NCBI RefSeq assembly: GCF_002217655.1
Contig: NZ_NEWK01000001.1
Coordinates: 1,188,001 to 1,252,000, forward strand
Length of the DNA: 64,000 nucleotides
From: Geobacillus thermocatenulatus
GTDB lineage: Bacteria; Bacillota; Bacilli; Bacillales; Anoxybacillaceae
Direction: 5' to 3'
Shown: positions 8,124-16,120 of the stretch, one piece after another
How positions within the stretch are numbered: position 1 is the first letter of the stretch
Layout of the letters: the number at the start of each line of letters is the position of its first letter
Notes under the pieces: model-generated
What the model was told of the DNA's origin: nothing
Databases searched by the model: none
What the model saw: only the letters and a program-made list of their open reading frames with translations
Translations under genes and position numbers: made by a program

Positions 8124-9284
8124 ATGCACCTTCAAGCATGGCCTGGCGATACGTTTGAAACATATGGACGATGGTTTTCGGTGCCGATGGAACTGATCAT
8201 CGATTCGAATCCGCATGTCAAAGAGGGATTGCGCCCTGGAGAGATCGTTGCCATCCCGGGATACGCGCCGATCGATACGTGGGAAGCGCTCGCTGACTGT
8301 CTATCGCTGCCGACGGAGGTGCTGCGGCGGCTGCCGGGGGCGATGGCGGTCATTAACGGAACAGCGCCGTTGCCGAAGCGGATTTCGTCCCCGGTCGTCC
8401 ACAGCGTCCGTCCGTACGATTTTGCCGCTTTGATGGAGGATATCACCACCCTCGTCTGTCGCTATCCATTTGTGCGCCAGCGGACGATCGGCCATAGCGT
8501 TCTCGGCTTGCCGCTCGTTGAACTGCAAATCGGCCGAGGACCGGTGCGCGTGCATATGAACGGATCATTCCATGCGAATGAGTGGATCACGACGGCCGTG
8601 ATCATGGCGCTCATCGACGAGTACGCGAGGGCGTTGGTGAATGATGACGAGCTTGCTGGCCATCGGGTGCTTGATTATTACCGTAAAGTGACTCTTTCCG
8701 TTGTGCCGATGGTCAATCCCGACGGTGTCAATCTTGTGCTGAACGGCCCGCCGGAAGAAGAGCTGCATCGGAGCGAAGTCGTCTGCATCAACGGTGGATC
8801 ACTCGACTTTTCGCAATGGAAAGCGAACATCCGCGGCGTTGATTTAAACAATCAATTCCCAGCTAACTGGGAAATAGAACAGACCCGCAAACCGCCGAAA
8901 GCGCCGGCACCGCGTGATTTTCCAGGATTCGCCCCGCTTACGGAGCCGGAGGCAAAAGCGATGGCGGCGCTCGCCGAGTCAGGCGATTTTGCGATGGTCG
9001 TCGCGTTTCATACACAAGGCAAGGAAATTTATTGGGGATATGAAGGGTTCGAGCCGCCGGAGGCGAAGGCAACGGTTCAGGCGATGGCCGAGGCAAGCGG
9101 CTACCAGGCTGTTCGCTACATTGACAGCCATGCCGGCTACCGCGATTGGTTCATTCAAACGTGGAAGCGGCGCGGCTACACCGTAGAGCTCGGTGAGGGT
9201 GTCAATCCGTTGCCGCTCTCGCAGTTTGCACGAATATACCGCGACAGTCTCGGCCTGTTTTTAGCAGCGCTCAAAATGGCATAA
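8124..9284 (+). CDS. yqgT: M14-family gamma-D-glutamyl-L-diamino acid peptidase with an N-terminal LysM
   Basis: 386 aa. Residues 1-50 resemble a LysM peptidoglycan-binding module (GDTFETYGRWFSVPMELI...PGEIVAIPGY). Residues 100-386 are a zinc carboxypeptidase. The metal ligands are seen as HANEW (HxxE, about 150-154) and the downstream His in VAFHTQGKEIYWG; the catalytic Glu is in YTVELGEG. It is the homologue of B. subtilis YqgT and Lysinibacillus sphaericus endopeptidase I, which cut muropeptides. No signal peptide is visible, so it probably acts on recycled or spore-compartment wall fragments. Confidence 0.88.
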   Translation: MHLQAWPGDTFETYGRWFSVPMELIIDSNPHVKEGLRPGEIVAIPGYAPIDTWEALADCLSLPTEVLRRLPGAMAVINGTAPLPKRISSPVVHSVRPYDFAALMEDITTLVCRYPFVRQRTIGHSVLGLPLVELQIGRGPVRVHMNGSFHANEWITTAVIMALIDEYARALVNDDELAGHRVLDYYRKVTLSVVPMVNPDGVNLVLNGPPEEELHRSEVVCINGGSLDFSQWKANIRGVDLNNQFPANWEIEQTRKPPKAPAPRDFPGFAPLTEPEAKAMAALAESGDFAMVVAFHTQGKEIYWGYEGFEPPEAKATVQAMAEASGYQAVRYIDSHAGYRDWFIQTWKRRGYTVELGEGVNPLPLSQFARIYRDSLGLFLAALKMA

Positions 9285-9319
9285 AAAACGCAAGAGGCAT
9301 GATTGGCCTCTTGCGTTTT
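9285..9319. terminator. Bidirectional terminator between yqgT and the DUF2759 gene
   Basis: AAAACGCAAGAGGC (9285-9298) and GCCTCTTGCGTTTT (9306-9319) form a perfect 14-bp stem with a 7-nt loop. The A and T ends give U-runs in both directions, suiting the convergent genes. Confidence 0.88.
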
Positions 9320-9495
9320 CAGTGCGTGCCGGTTGGAATGCCATGATGCAAAATGGTCATAATGGTAAACCAGCCGAATACGGCGGTAGTGGCAAGTCCA
9401 AACAAAAATCCGAGCACGTTTTTCTCGCGCAATGTACGGAGCATTCCATAAAGGGCAAGCAGCGTTACAAGTGCAAAAATAATGACCGTACCCAT
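9319..9495 (-). CDS. yqgW: DUF2759 small membrane protein (YqgW)
   Basis: 58 aa with two hydrophobic segments (about 3-18 and 28-50). The loop between them has TLREKNVLGFLFG, followed by TTAVFGWFTIMTILHHGIP. These fit the short YqgW/DUF2759 family. The ATG at 9495 has a GGGGG ribosome site. Placement between yqgT and yqgX agrees with the B. subtilis order. Function unknown. The stop codon lies inside the shared terminator hairpin. Confidence 0.85.
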   Translation of the reverse strand: MGTVIIFALVTLLALYGMLRTLREKNVLGFLFGLATTAVFGWFTIMTILHHGIPTGTH

Positions 9496-9663
9496 CGTTT
9501 TACCCCCTCATGAAACAGTATGTACAAACGTGTCCATTCTTTTTCATTGTAATCTTTTTTCCCCCATTTGTCGAGGTCCCTTTCTCTTTTCTCTTCCATC
9601 GCTTGAAAAAAAACAGTAAAATAAAGTTAAATATTGGACATGCCAAGAAAAGGAGGAAATCGT

Positions 9664-10296
9664 ATGGAATGGACGCGCATCCCTGTCGGTCCGATTCAGG
9701 CCAACGCTTACTTGTTGTCGTCTGCAGACCGACAATGCCTGATCGTTGACCCCGGCGCGGAAGGCGCGGCGCTTGTCCGACGGATCGAGGAAAAAGGGCT
9801 GACCCCGTTGGCGATTTTGCTGACGCATGCGCATTTTGATCATATTGGCGGCATCCCGGACGTGCTTGCCCGCTGGGACATTCCAGTGTATGTGCACGAA
9901 AAGGAAAAACAATGGCTGCAAGATCCGGCATTGAATGGCTCGCTTTATTTCGGCGGTTCAGTCGCTGTCCGCTGCGAACCGACATGCCTGAAAGGACCGA
10001 CGGTGCTGAACATTGGTCCGTTTGTGTTGGATGTCCGCGAAACGCCGGGTCATTCCCCGGGCAGCGTCTCGTATTATTGTAAACAAGCCAATATTGTGTT
10101 TTCCGGCGATGCGCTGTTTGCCGGCAGCATCGGACGCACGGATTTGCCAGGCGGCAACCATCAGCAGCTGTTGAAAAGCATTCATGACGAACTGCTTACG
10201 CTGCCGGAGGAAACGATCGTTCTTTCAGGCCATGGGCCAGAGACGACGATCGCCGCAGAGATGGATGCAAATCCGTTTTTGCATGGGTTTTCGTAA
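9664..10296 (+). CDS. yqgX: Metallo-beta-lactamase fold hydrolase (YqgX, glyoxalase II-like)
   Basis: 210 aa. The binuclear metal signature THAHFDHIGG (HxHxDH, about 61-70) is followed by TPGHSPGSVSYY (about 131-142), FSGDALFAGSIGRTDLP and LSGHGPETTI, covering all expected metal ligands. Length and order match hydroxyacylglutathione-hydrolase-like proteins such as YqgX. The true substrate is unknown; in low-GC Firmicutes a bacillithiol thioester is possible. The start ATG 9664 has AGGAGG at 9651-9656; a 30-bp longer reading has no conserved sequence. Confidence 0.92.
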   Translation: MEWTRIPVGPIQANAYLLSSADRQCLIVDPGAEGAALVRRIEEKGLTPLAILLTHAHFDHIGGIPDVLARWDIPVYVHEKEKQWLQDPALNGSLYFGGSVAVRCEPTCLKGPTVLNIGPFVLDVRETPGHSPGSVSYYCKQANIVFSGDALFAGSIGRTDLPGGNHQQLLKSIHDELLTLPEETIVLSGHGPETTIAAEMDANPFLHGFS

Positions 10297-10297
10297 G

Positions 10298-10321
10298 AAA
10301 AAAAGCCGTCTACGTCGGCTT
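10298..10321 (-). terminator. Leftward terminator within the yqgX 3' region
   Basis: AAGCCG (303-308 of this kilobase) pairs with CGGCTT (316-321). On the minus strand the stem is followed by seven U residues, so it stops leftward transcripts rather than yqgX. It would catch read-through from the candidate small RNA to its right. Confidence 0.6.
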
Positions 10322-10408
10322 CACACAAGCAATCCTCTCGGGCAAACGCAGGCGGCTCCCTTGGGCAAGGAAAAGCGCAACGGAAGGCCGCCTGGCGTCG
10401 GAACACAC

Positions 10409-10492
10409 AAAAAGCCCTTCTTAGCCGCGCCAAGAAGGGTTTTTGGGGGATGTTCTATCCACAATAATGGGAGGGGATATAGCTAAGCTGCT
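10409..10492 (-). ncRNA. Candidate C-rich small RNA
   Basis: A leftward promoter (TTGACA-17-TATTGT, 10499-10527) is followed about 80 bp later by a perfect 8-bp stem (CCCTTCTT / AAGAAGGG, 10415-10422 and 10432-10439) and five U residues on the minus strand. The predicted transcript is about 85 nt. It has no convincing start codon but carries two C-rich stretches (CCCCTCCC and ATCCCCC) complementary in style to Shine-Dalgarno sequences. C-rich unpaired motifs are typical of Gram-positive trans-acting RNAs such as FsrA and the Rsa family. I could not match it to a named family. A second leftward terminator lies at 10298-10321. The flanking 10297-10609 interval holds no protein gene. Confidence 0.5.
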
Positions 10493-10498
10493 ACTATA

Positions 10499-10527
10499 AC
10501 AATATATGATTATTTTCACTATGTCAA
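10499..10527 (-). promoter_or_regulatory. Sigma-A promoter reading leftward into the candidate small RNA
   Basis: On the minus strand TTGACA (10527-10522) is separated by 17 bp from TATTGT (10504-10499). There is no leftward protein gene in front of it before yqgX's end. Confidence 0.6.
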
Positions 10528-10543
10528 CAGTAAAAAGTGAACG

Positions 10544-10590
10544 ACTCCCACTTCGCTTTGCTTGAAGCGGGAGCTTCTTTCGGAATAATG
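10544..10590 (+). repeat. Dispersed hairpin element, copy 2
   Basis: CTCCCACTTC and GAAGCGGGAG flank GCTTTGCTT and are followed by CTTCTTTCGGAATAATGA. The same hairpin-plus-tail plan is seen at 4170-4223 and 58819-58874. Confidence 0.65.
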
Positions 10591-10609
10591 ATGAAGACGG
10601 GGTAGAGAA

Positions 10610-11749
10610 ATGGTGATGGATCGATTGTATGAACAGATTGTCGCAGCGCCGGGCGGGCGGGTGTCGTATGCCGATTACATGCGGATGGCTCTTTACGACG
10701 AACGATTCGGCTACTATATGCGGAAGCGGGCGAGAATCGGCAAGGAAGGCGATTTTTTTACGAACAGCTCATTCGCGCCGGTGTTTGGCAAAGCGCTTGC
10801 TTCACTTTGGGTTCGGATGGTGGAACAGAGCGGCCTGCCGCCCGCTGTTTGCGAGTGGGGGGGCGGAGACGGAAGATTGGCGCTTTCGATATTGGAAGAA
10901 TGGAAGAAAAAAAGTCCACATACATACGACCGCTTGTCGTATACGATCATCGACCAAAGCCCGTTCCACCGCCGGCGCCAGCGCGAAACGCTTCAACCCG
11001 CAGCCGAGAAGGTGGAGCAATATGACGATGTCTCTCGCTGGCTGGCTGAGCGTGGGCCGTTTTCCGGCATTGTGTTTAGCAATGAGTTTTTTGATGCGTT
11101 TCCCGTTCACGTCATTGTAAAGGAAGGCGGCGTTTTGCACGAATGTTTTGTCGCCGCCCGTGATGGCCGGCTCGTTGAAGAAAAGGCGCCGCTTTGCCGC
11201 CCGGCTATTGTCCGCTATTTACAAGAGCGCGGATTGGATCTTGCTGAGGGGCAAAGGCTTGAGGTGCCTCTCGCGATGAAGGCGTTTTGGCTCGAGGTTG
11301 GGACGCTGTTTCATCAGGCGGTGATGGTGACGATCGACTATGGCTATACGGACGAACAGCTGCGCGCCCCGGCGCGGCGGCATGGAAGCTTGCGTGGATA
11401 TTTCCGTCATCGGCTTGTTGCCGATCCGCTTCGCCATCCGGGGGAGATGGACTTGACGAGCCATGTACAATGGGATGCGCTTCGCTTGTACGCCCGTCAG
11501 GCTGGGTGGGAGGAAGTGGCGTTCATTCGCCAAGATCGGTTTTTGCTCGCAGCCGGCCTTTTGCATGAATGGAACGTTTCAGAAGGCGGCGATTTCTTTT
11601 CGCCGGCAAGCCGCCAAAATCGAATGATCCGCGCGCTGATCGCTGACGATGGCGTCAGCCGCTTTTTTGACGTGCTGATCTTGCAGAAAGGGATGAGTCT
11701 TGCCGCGCGCGACTTTTGGCCAGCGCCCGAGTTTTTGCCGGCCGATTAA
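10610..11749 (+). CDS. MidA-type (DUF185) SAM-dependent methyltransferase
   Basis: 379 aa. The N-terminal segment SYADYMRMALYDERFGYYM and the motif EWGGGDGRLALSIL (SAM loop, about 81-94) with FSNEFFDAFPVHV (about 155-167) are the signature of the MidA/NDUFAF7 family. These methylate protein arginines in mitochondria; bacterial substrates are unknown. The start is ATG 10610, with a GGGGTAGAG site. It is a single gene followed by a bidirectional terminator. B. subtilis has no copy that I can place at this locus. Confidence 0.85.
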   Translation: MVMDRLYEQIVAAPGGRVSYADYMRMALYDERFGYYMRKRARIGKEGDFFTNSSFAPVFGKALASLWVRMVEQSGLPPAVCEWGGGDGRLALSILEEWKKKSPHTYDRLSYTIIDQSPFHRRRQRETLQPAAEKVEQYDDVSRWLAERGPFSGIVFSNEFFDAFPVHVIVKEGGVLHECFVAARDGRLVEEKAPLCRPAIVRYLQERGLDLAEGQRLEVPLAMKAFWLEVGTLFHQAVMVTIDYGYTDEQLRAPARRHGSLRGYFRHRLVADPLRHPGEMDLTSHVQWDALRLYARQAGWEEVAFIRQDRFLLAAGLLHEWNVSEGGDFFSPASRQNRMIRALIADDGVSRFFDVLILQKGMSLAARDFWPAPEFLPAD

Positions 11750-11801
11750 CGGCTTCCTTCGCTGATCTGCAATGGAGAAAAGGGATTCCGGTCAAAGCGG
11801 C

Positions 11802-11835
11802 AAAAAAACAGGCAGGAGGTTCTGCCTGTTTTTTA
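11802..11835. terminator. Bidirectional terminator between the MidA-type and DUF2626 genes
   Basis: ACAGGCAG (11808-11815) pairs with CTGCCTGT (11822-11829), flanked by a run of seven A and a run of six T. The stop codon of the leftward gene overlaps the T run. Confidence 0.85.
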
Positions 11836-12075
11836 TTCGCCCATGCCGGGCACCATCATAAACGTCGTCCAATACGTAAACGCCGCGAAGAAGATCGTCA
11901 AATATGCCCCGAAAATGTAAATGTACATTCTTTCGGTCAGCTTTAAAAAGCCGAGGAACAGGAAAAACACCGTTTGCCCAAAGAAGATGAGCGACGTCGT
12001 ATGCATGTGGCCGAGGTAAAACATGACAGCAAAAATGCCGGTCCAAAAGGCGAGCACGCGGAACATGCGGTCCAT
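11833..12075 (-). CDS. yqgY: DUF2626 membrane protein (YqgY)
   Basis: 80 aa from the ATG at 12075, with GGAGGGATAT upstream. It has three hydrophobic segments (about 4-23, 27-43, 50-73). The sequence MDRMFRVLAFWTGIFAVMFY and the C-terminal YWTTFMMVPGMGE match the DUF2626/YqgY family. Function unknown. A good promoter lies 40 bp upstream (12116-12145). Confidence 0.85.
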   Translation of the reverse strand: MDRMFRVLAFWTGIFAVMFYLGHMHTTSLIFFGQTVFFLFLGFLKLTERMYIYIFGAYLTIFFAAFTYWTTFMMVPGMGE

Positions 12076-12115
12076 TCTATATCCCTCCTTTGTTTGAAAC
12101 CATTGGTCCTTACTT

Positions 12116-12145
12116 ATTATAATGTACAACGATTGGGAATGTAAA
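12116..12145 (-). promoter_or_regulatory. Sigma-A promoter for yqgY
   Basis: On the minus strand TTTACA (12145-12140), an 18-bp spacer and TATAAT (12121-12116). Confidence 0.65.
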
Positions 12146-12227
12146 TAACGCTTTCGGACAAGGGGCAAGAAATAAAGCCAAGGCCGGCCGTTGCTTTTTT
12201 CAGACAAAAAAGAAGGAAGGGACGCTG

Positions 12228-12926
12228 TCACGGACGAATGACGATGCGGTAGGCGCAGCGACGGCTGTCTTCCATCATATTTTCCGTTTCCGTTACTTCA
12301 GCACCGGCAAACAGCGTCTCGACCATTCCTTCCAAAAAGGAATGATGCATACCGCAAACCGTATCAGGTGCTTGCGCGGCGATTTCTTTGAATGGGCAGT
12401 TGAAAATATCGAGGTATAGCACTCCTTTTTCTTCATCATAGTGCAATTGCGGCAAACATCCAGCCGCTTCGGCCGCCTCTTCCATTATGGCGATTTTGTC
12501 CGCCATGGTGAGCGCGCTCGCTGCGCCGTTATGCGGCAAACGGCTGGCGATAAGCTCACGGCCGAACCGTCTTCCTGTTTCACGCAATGCCTCGCTTCCA
12601 ATGGGACCGAGTTTGGCCATCGTTTGAATGGCGATGCGGGCGAGGAGTTGATAATCGCGGAACGGAAAATACAGCCCGATCACTTCGTCGGACAGCCGAT
12701 ACAGCCGGCTCGGCCGTCCGCCTTTTCCCGTTTTTTGCGTATCCGATACGACCATGCGAACGTCTTCAAGCTTCGTTAAGTGCAAGCGGGCAACGTTTGG
12801 ATGGATATGGAATGTTTCTGCGATTTCTTGAACAGAAACTTCGCGATGCACTTTTGCTATATATTCATAAATATGAAATCTTGTCGGGTCAGACAATACG
12901 CTTGTGATTTTCAGCGTTTGTTCCAT
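12228..12926 (-). CDS. Winged-helix transcriptional regulator with a conserved-cysteine sensor domain (SufR-like)
   Basis: 232 aa from ATG 12926 (GGGAGGG site). Residues 1-85 are an ArsR/DeoR-type winged helix (VLSDPTRFHIYEYIAKVH; VSVQEIAETFHIHPNVARLHL; wing with GRPSRLYRL). The C-terminal domain contains Cys residues in a Cx19Cx13C arrangement ending VCGMHH, with a fourth Cys 32 residues later. SufR of cyanobacteria binds an Fe-S cluster with a similar Cx13C pair, so this may be a redox or Fe-S sensing repressor. A minus-strand TATAAT at 12966-12961 could be its -10. Its target is not evident; comGA is the divergent neighbour. Confidence 0.75.
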   Translation of the reverse strand: MEQTLKITSVLSDPTRFHIYEYIAKVHREVSVQEIAETFHIHPNVARLHLTKLEDVRMVVSDTQKTGKGGRPSRLYRLSDEVIGLYFPFRDYQLLARIAIQTMAKLGPIGSEALRETGRRFGRELIASRLPHNGAASALTMADKIAIMEEAAEAAGCLPQLHYDEEKGVLYLDIFNCPFKEIAAQAPDTVCGMHHSFLEGMVETLFAGAEVTETENMMEDSRRCAYRIVIRP

Positions 12927-13118
12927 TGGTTTCCCTCCCAAATGAATCATTGATATGGTTATTATAATGAAATCGTCCAAAGCGAGGAATGATTTTTGTC
13001 ACTTTTTTCAGTGAGTGGACTGACATTCAAAAAAATTTCACAAAAAAGCTGCGCCAAAAGCAGGATAACGACTTATGCTCGTCGAAATAGTAAGCAACCT
13101 GTCGAAAGGAGGGAATAT

Positions 13119-14192
13119 GTGCTGAACGAGATCGAACAAACGGCAAACCGCCTTCTCGCCGAAGCGGTGCAGCGCCGCGCCTCGGATCTCCACCTCGTTC
13201 CGCGCCGCCGTGATGCCGCCGTTCGTCTTCGGCTCGATGGCATGCTTGTCGACGTTGGCGCTCTTCCGAAAGAAACGGCGGAACGCCTCATCGTCCACTT
13301 TAAATTTTTAGCCGGCATGGATATCGGGGAACGACGCCGTCCGCAAAGCGGCGCCATGGAAGTGGCGGAGTTTGGGGAAACGGTGTATTTGCGTTTATCG
13401 ACATTGCCGACGCTCTACGACGAAAGTCTTGTCATTCGACTTCTGCCGCAGCGCCTCCCACTGCCGCTTCGCGAACTATCCTTATTCTTCCACTCCACCG
13501 CACGATTATTTTCCTTCATGCAGCATCCGCAAGGACTCGTGCTGTTGACCGGTCCGACGGGGTCGGGAAAAACGACGACCCTGTACACCCTTCTTGATCT
13601 TTGCCAAGCGGAAAGGCAACGCAACATCATCACGCTTGAAGATCCAATCGAAAAACAGAACGAACGACTGTTGCAAGTGCAAATCAATGAAAAAGCAGGC
13701 ATCACGTACGCCGTTGGGTTAAAAGCGGCGCTGCGCCATGACCCGGATGTGTTGATGGTCGGCGAGATCCGCGATCATGACACGGCGGCCATTGCCGTCC
13801 GTTCAGCGTTGAGCGGCCATTTGGTCGTCTCGACGATGCACGCCGCCGATGCAGTCGGCGCCGTCTACCGGCTGCATGAATTCGGCATTCCGCTCGGCGA
13901 TTTGGCTGAGACGCTGCTTGCCGTCTCTGCCCAGCGGCTTGTCGAGCTTTGCTGCCCGCTGTGCGGCGACGATTGCCATCCATCGTGCGGCCGTCTTGGG
14001 CGCCGCCGGCGCACGGCTGTTTATGAGTTGCTTTGCGGTTCAGCCCTGGAGGACGTGATTCATTTTCTCTCCAATGGGAGAGGGAAGCCAAAGCGCTCTT
14101 ATATGACGCTGGCTCGCTTGATCCGCAAGGGGATTGCGCTTGGCTACCTGCCCGTCCGCATGCTTGAGCTCGTCGGAGGGGGAGAAAGATGA
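13119..14192 (+). CDS. comGA: Competence pseudopilus assembly ATPase ComGA
   Basis: 357 aa from GTG 13119, spaced properly after AAAGGAGGG. It is a GspE/PilB-type secretion ATPase: ASDLHLVP at the N-terminal domain, Walker A GPTGSGKTTTLYTL (about 143-156), the Asp box near LEDPIEKQ, and Walker B DVLMVGEIRD (about 210-219). It powers assembly of the ComGC pilus that takes up DNA. The zinc cysteines CCPLCGDDC are visible near 275. First gene of comGA-GG; overlaps comGB by 4 bp. Confidence 0.95.
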   Translation: MLNEIEQTANRLLAEAVQRRASDLHLVPRRRDAAVRLRLDGMLVDVGALPKETAERLIVHFKFLAGMDIGERRRPQSGAMEVAEFGETVYLRLSTLPTLYDESLVIRLLPQRLPLPLRELSLFFHSTARLFSFMQHPQGLVLLTGPTGSGKTTTLYTLLDLCQAERQRNIITLEDPIEKQNERLLQVQINEKAGITYAVGLKAALRHDPDVLMVGEIRDHDTAAIAVRSALSGHLVVSTMHAADAVGAVYRLHEFGIPLGDLAETLLAVSAQRLVELCCPLCGDDCHPSCGRLGRRRRTAVYELLCGSALEDVIHFLSNGRGKPKRSYMTLARLIRKGIALGYLPVRMLELVGGGER

Positions 14193-15217
14193 AACGCAAA
14201 ATGTGGCCGCTCGCTGAACAGGCGTTGTTTTTCACCCGGCTCGGCCGGCTGCTCGAGCGCGGTTATCCTCTTGGGCAAGCGCTTGAGTTTTTGGCCATTC
14301 AAGCTCCAACACACCGCCGGCTGGAAATAGAGCGCTGCCTGCAGCAGCTGCGCGCCGGGCTGCCGCTGTTTGCGGCTGTCGAAGCGCTGTCGGTCGACCG
14401 CATGGCGGTTAACCTTCTCTTTTTTGCCGAACGGCATGGCGACTTGCCGCGCGGCATGGCAGAGACAGGGGAAGCGCTGGCGCAAAAAGCGCGCTTCCAC
14501 GAGCAGCTGCGCCGCTTCAGCCGCTATCCGCTGTTCCTTCTTTCTTTGCTCATCATCATGCTCGTCTTGATGGAATGGTGGCTGCTGCCGCAGTTTGAAC
14601 GGGCGGCGGCAGCGTTTTCTCCACAACACGGGCACACCGCTTGGCTGCTTGCGGTAATCGCCCATGCCCCTATGGCGATGGCGGCCATCGCCGTCTTGGC
14701 GGTGTTCTCCGGGCTGTTTTATGCCGCTTGTTTCCGCCGCTGGCCGGTCTCCCGAAAACTTCAATTCGCTTTGCGAATTCCAGGGCTTGCTTCGTTTCTG
14801 AGACTGTTTGTCACCTGCCTGACCGCCCGACAGCTCGGGCGCCTGCTGCAGGCCGGATTGTCGGTTTATGATGCGCTCGGCGTGTTCAGCGAGCCGTCGT
14901 CGTGGCCGTTTTTGCAAATGGAAGGTCGGCGCCTTCGTGAGGGGCTCTTGCGAGGCACGACGCTCGACGATCTCATTGGGACGGCCCGTTATTATGAACC
15001 CGAGCTGGCGCTTGTCATCCGCCACGGCCAGTCGAATGGCGAACTTGGCAAAGAACTTGAACATTACAGCGAGTTTTTGCTGCAGGTGATGGAGCAGCGA
15101 ATCGAGTCGGTCTTAAAACGCATGCAGCCGCTTTTATTGGCGGTCGTTGGCTCGTTTGTTGTCGGCCTGTATTTGGCGATTTTGCTGCCGATGTTTTCGA
15201 TGTTGAATGAAATGTGA
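14189..15217 (+). CDS. comGB: Competence pseudopilus membrane platform protein ComGB
   Basis: 342 aa. GspF/PilC-type inner-membrane platform with three hydrophobic stretches (about 115-133, 155-180, 310-335) and two homologous cytoplasmic halves (for example the LLERGYPLGQALEFL and LLQAGLSVYDALGVF segments). It is coupled to comGA by an ATGA overlap. It anchors the ComGA ATPase and receives ComGC subunits. A 176-180 bp gap separates it from comGC, which is unusual for this operon. Confidence 0.95.
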   Translation: MKRKMWPLAEQALFFTRLGRLLERGYPLGQALEFLAIQAPTHRRLEIERCLQQLRAGLPLFAAVEALSVDRMAVNLLFFAERHGDLPRGMAETGEALAQKARFHEQLRRFSRYPLFLLSLLIIMLVLMEWWLLPQFERAAAAFSPQHGHTAWLLAVIAHAPMAMAAIAVLAVFSGLFYAACFRRWPVSRKLQFALRIPGLASFLRLFVTCLTARQLGRLLQAGLSVYDALGVFSEPSSWPFLQMEGRRLREGLLRGTTLDDLIGTARYYEPELALVIRHGQSNGELGKELEHYSEFLLQVMEQRIESVLKRMQPLLLAVVGSFVVGLYLAILLPMFSMLNEM

Positions 15218-15396
15218 CAAGAATGGGACGGCTCTGTAGGAACAAGATGCTCAATCTTGGTGTGTTGCTCTTTGAGGAAGAGGCGCGCCCCTCGCCTCCT
15301 AAGGCTCAATCGACGAACAGATTCGATGGTCAATAGCCTGAACCGGTCATTCGCTAGATTCTATTTCTGAAATTTCGCATATGAGGAGGAGCGATG

Positions 15397-15693
15397 ATGA
15401 ATCAAAAAGGATTTACATTGATCGAAATGCTGATCGTGATGATGGTGATTTCTGTTCTGCTTCTGATTGCCATTCCGAATATAACCAAGCACAACAGCAT
15501 GATCAATTCGAAAGGATGCGAGGCGTTTTTGAACACGGTGCAAGCGCAGGTGAAAGCGTATGAGATGGAACACGACAAAATTCCGACGGTGCAGGAATTG
15601 CTCGCTGGCCGCTATATCAAGTCGGACAAATGTCCAAACGGTCACGCGATCCAAATCAGCGCGAACGGCGATGTGAGTGAAAGTGGCTCGTAA
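15397..15693 (+). CDS. comGC: Major competence pseudopilin ComGC
   Basis: 98 aa. Type IV prepilin with the ComC peptidase site KGFTLIEMLIV (cut after Gly, followed by Phe and Glu+5) and a hydrophobic helix at about 5-25. Two cysteines (GCEAF, DKCPNG) probably form the intramolecular disulfide known for ComGC. It is the main fibre subunit. ATG 15397 is preferred over 15394 for spacing from AGGAGGA. Confidence 0.95.
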   Translation: MNQKGFTLIEMLIVMMVISVLLLIAIPNITKHNSMINSKGCEAFLNTVQAQVKAYEMEHDKIPTVQELLAGRYIKSDKCPNGHAIQISANGDVSESGS

Positions 15694-16120
15694 CGACGGG
15701 TTTACGCTGCTTGAGATGCTGATTGTTTTCTCGGTGGTGCTCGTGCTTGCCGCGCTGGCTGTTCCAGCGCTTGGCGGCGCTGTGCGCCATCAAGAGGAGA
15801 TGTATATGCTGGCTGTGCTGCGCGCGGATTTGTATGGCGCGCAGCAGCATGCCATCGCCCGGCGGGTGAATGTAGCGGTTTTTTTTACCGACGGGGGCGC
15901 TGGGTACAAGGCGATTGAGGCGGCGAGCGGCCAGCAGGTTGTCGCCCGTTCGCTCCCTTCTCCGTGGCGGTTTCGGCTCGGCACGCTGCGCAATCCGCTC
16001 ATCTTTACCGACAACGGCAATATTGAACGGGCTGGAACCATTTGGATAGGGGGTGGCCGAATGACGTATAAAGTCACCTTTTTGCTGGGGAAAGGGCGAT
16101 TTTATGTGCAAAAAATGTAA
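15677..16120 (+). CDS. comGD: Minor pseudopilin ComGD
   Basis: 147 aa. N-terminal prepilin motif NDGFTLLEMLIVFSVVLVLA and a variable C-terminal domain. It begins at GTG 15677 inside the end of comGC (GTG 15683 is an alternative) and overlaps comGE by 17 bp. Position and length match ComGD. Confidence 0.9.
   Translation: MKVARNDGFTLLEMLIVFSVVLVLAALAVPALGGAVRHQEEMYMLAVLRADLYGAQQHAIARRVNVAVFFTDGGAGYKAIEAASGQQVVARSLPSPWRFRLGTLRNPLIFTDNGNIERAGTIWIGGGRMTYKVTFLLGKGRFYVQKM

Noticed and set aside
12990-13118. ComK box upstream of comGA
   Set aside because: A and T runs exist (around 13028-13055), but I could not find two AAAA-N5-TTTT half-sites at an accepted spacing.
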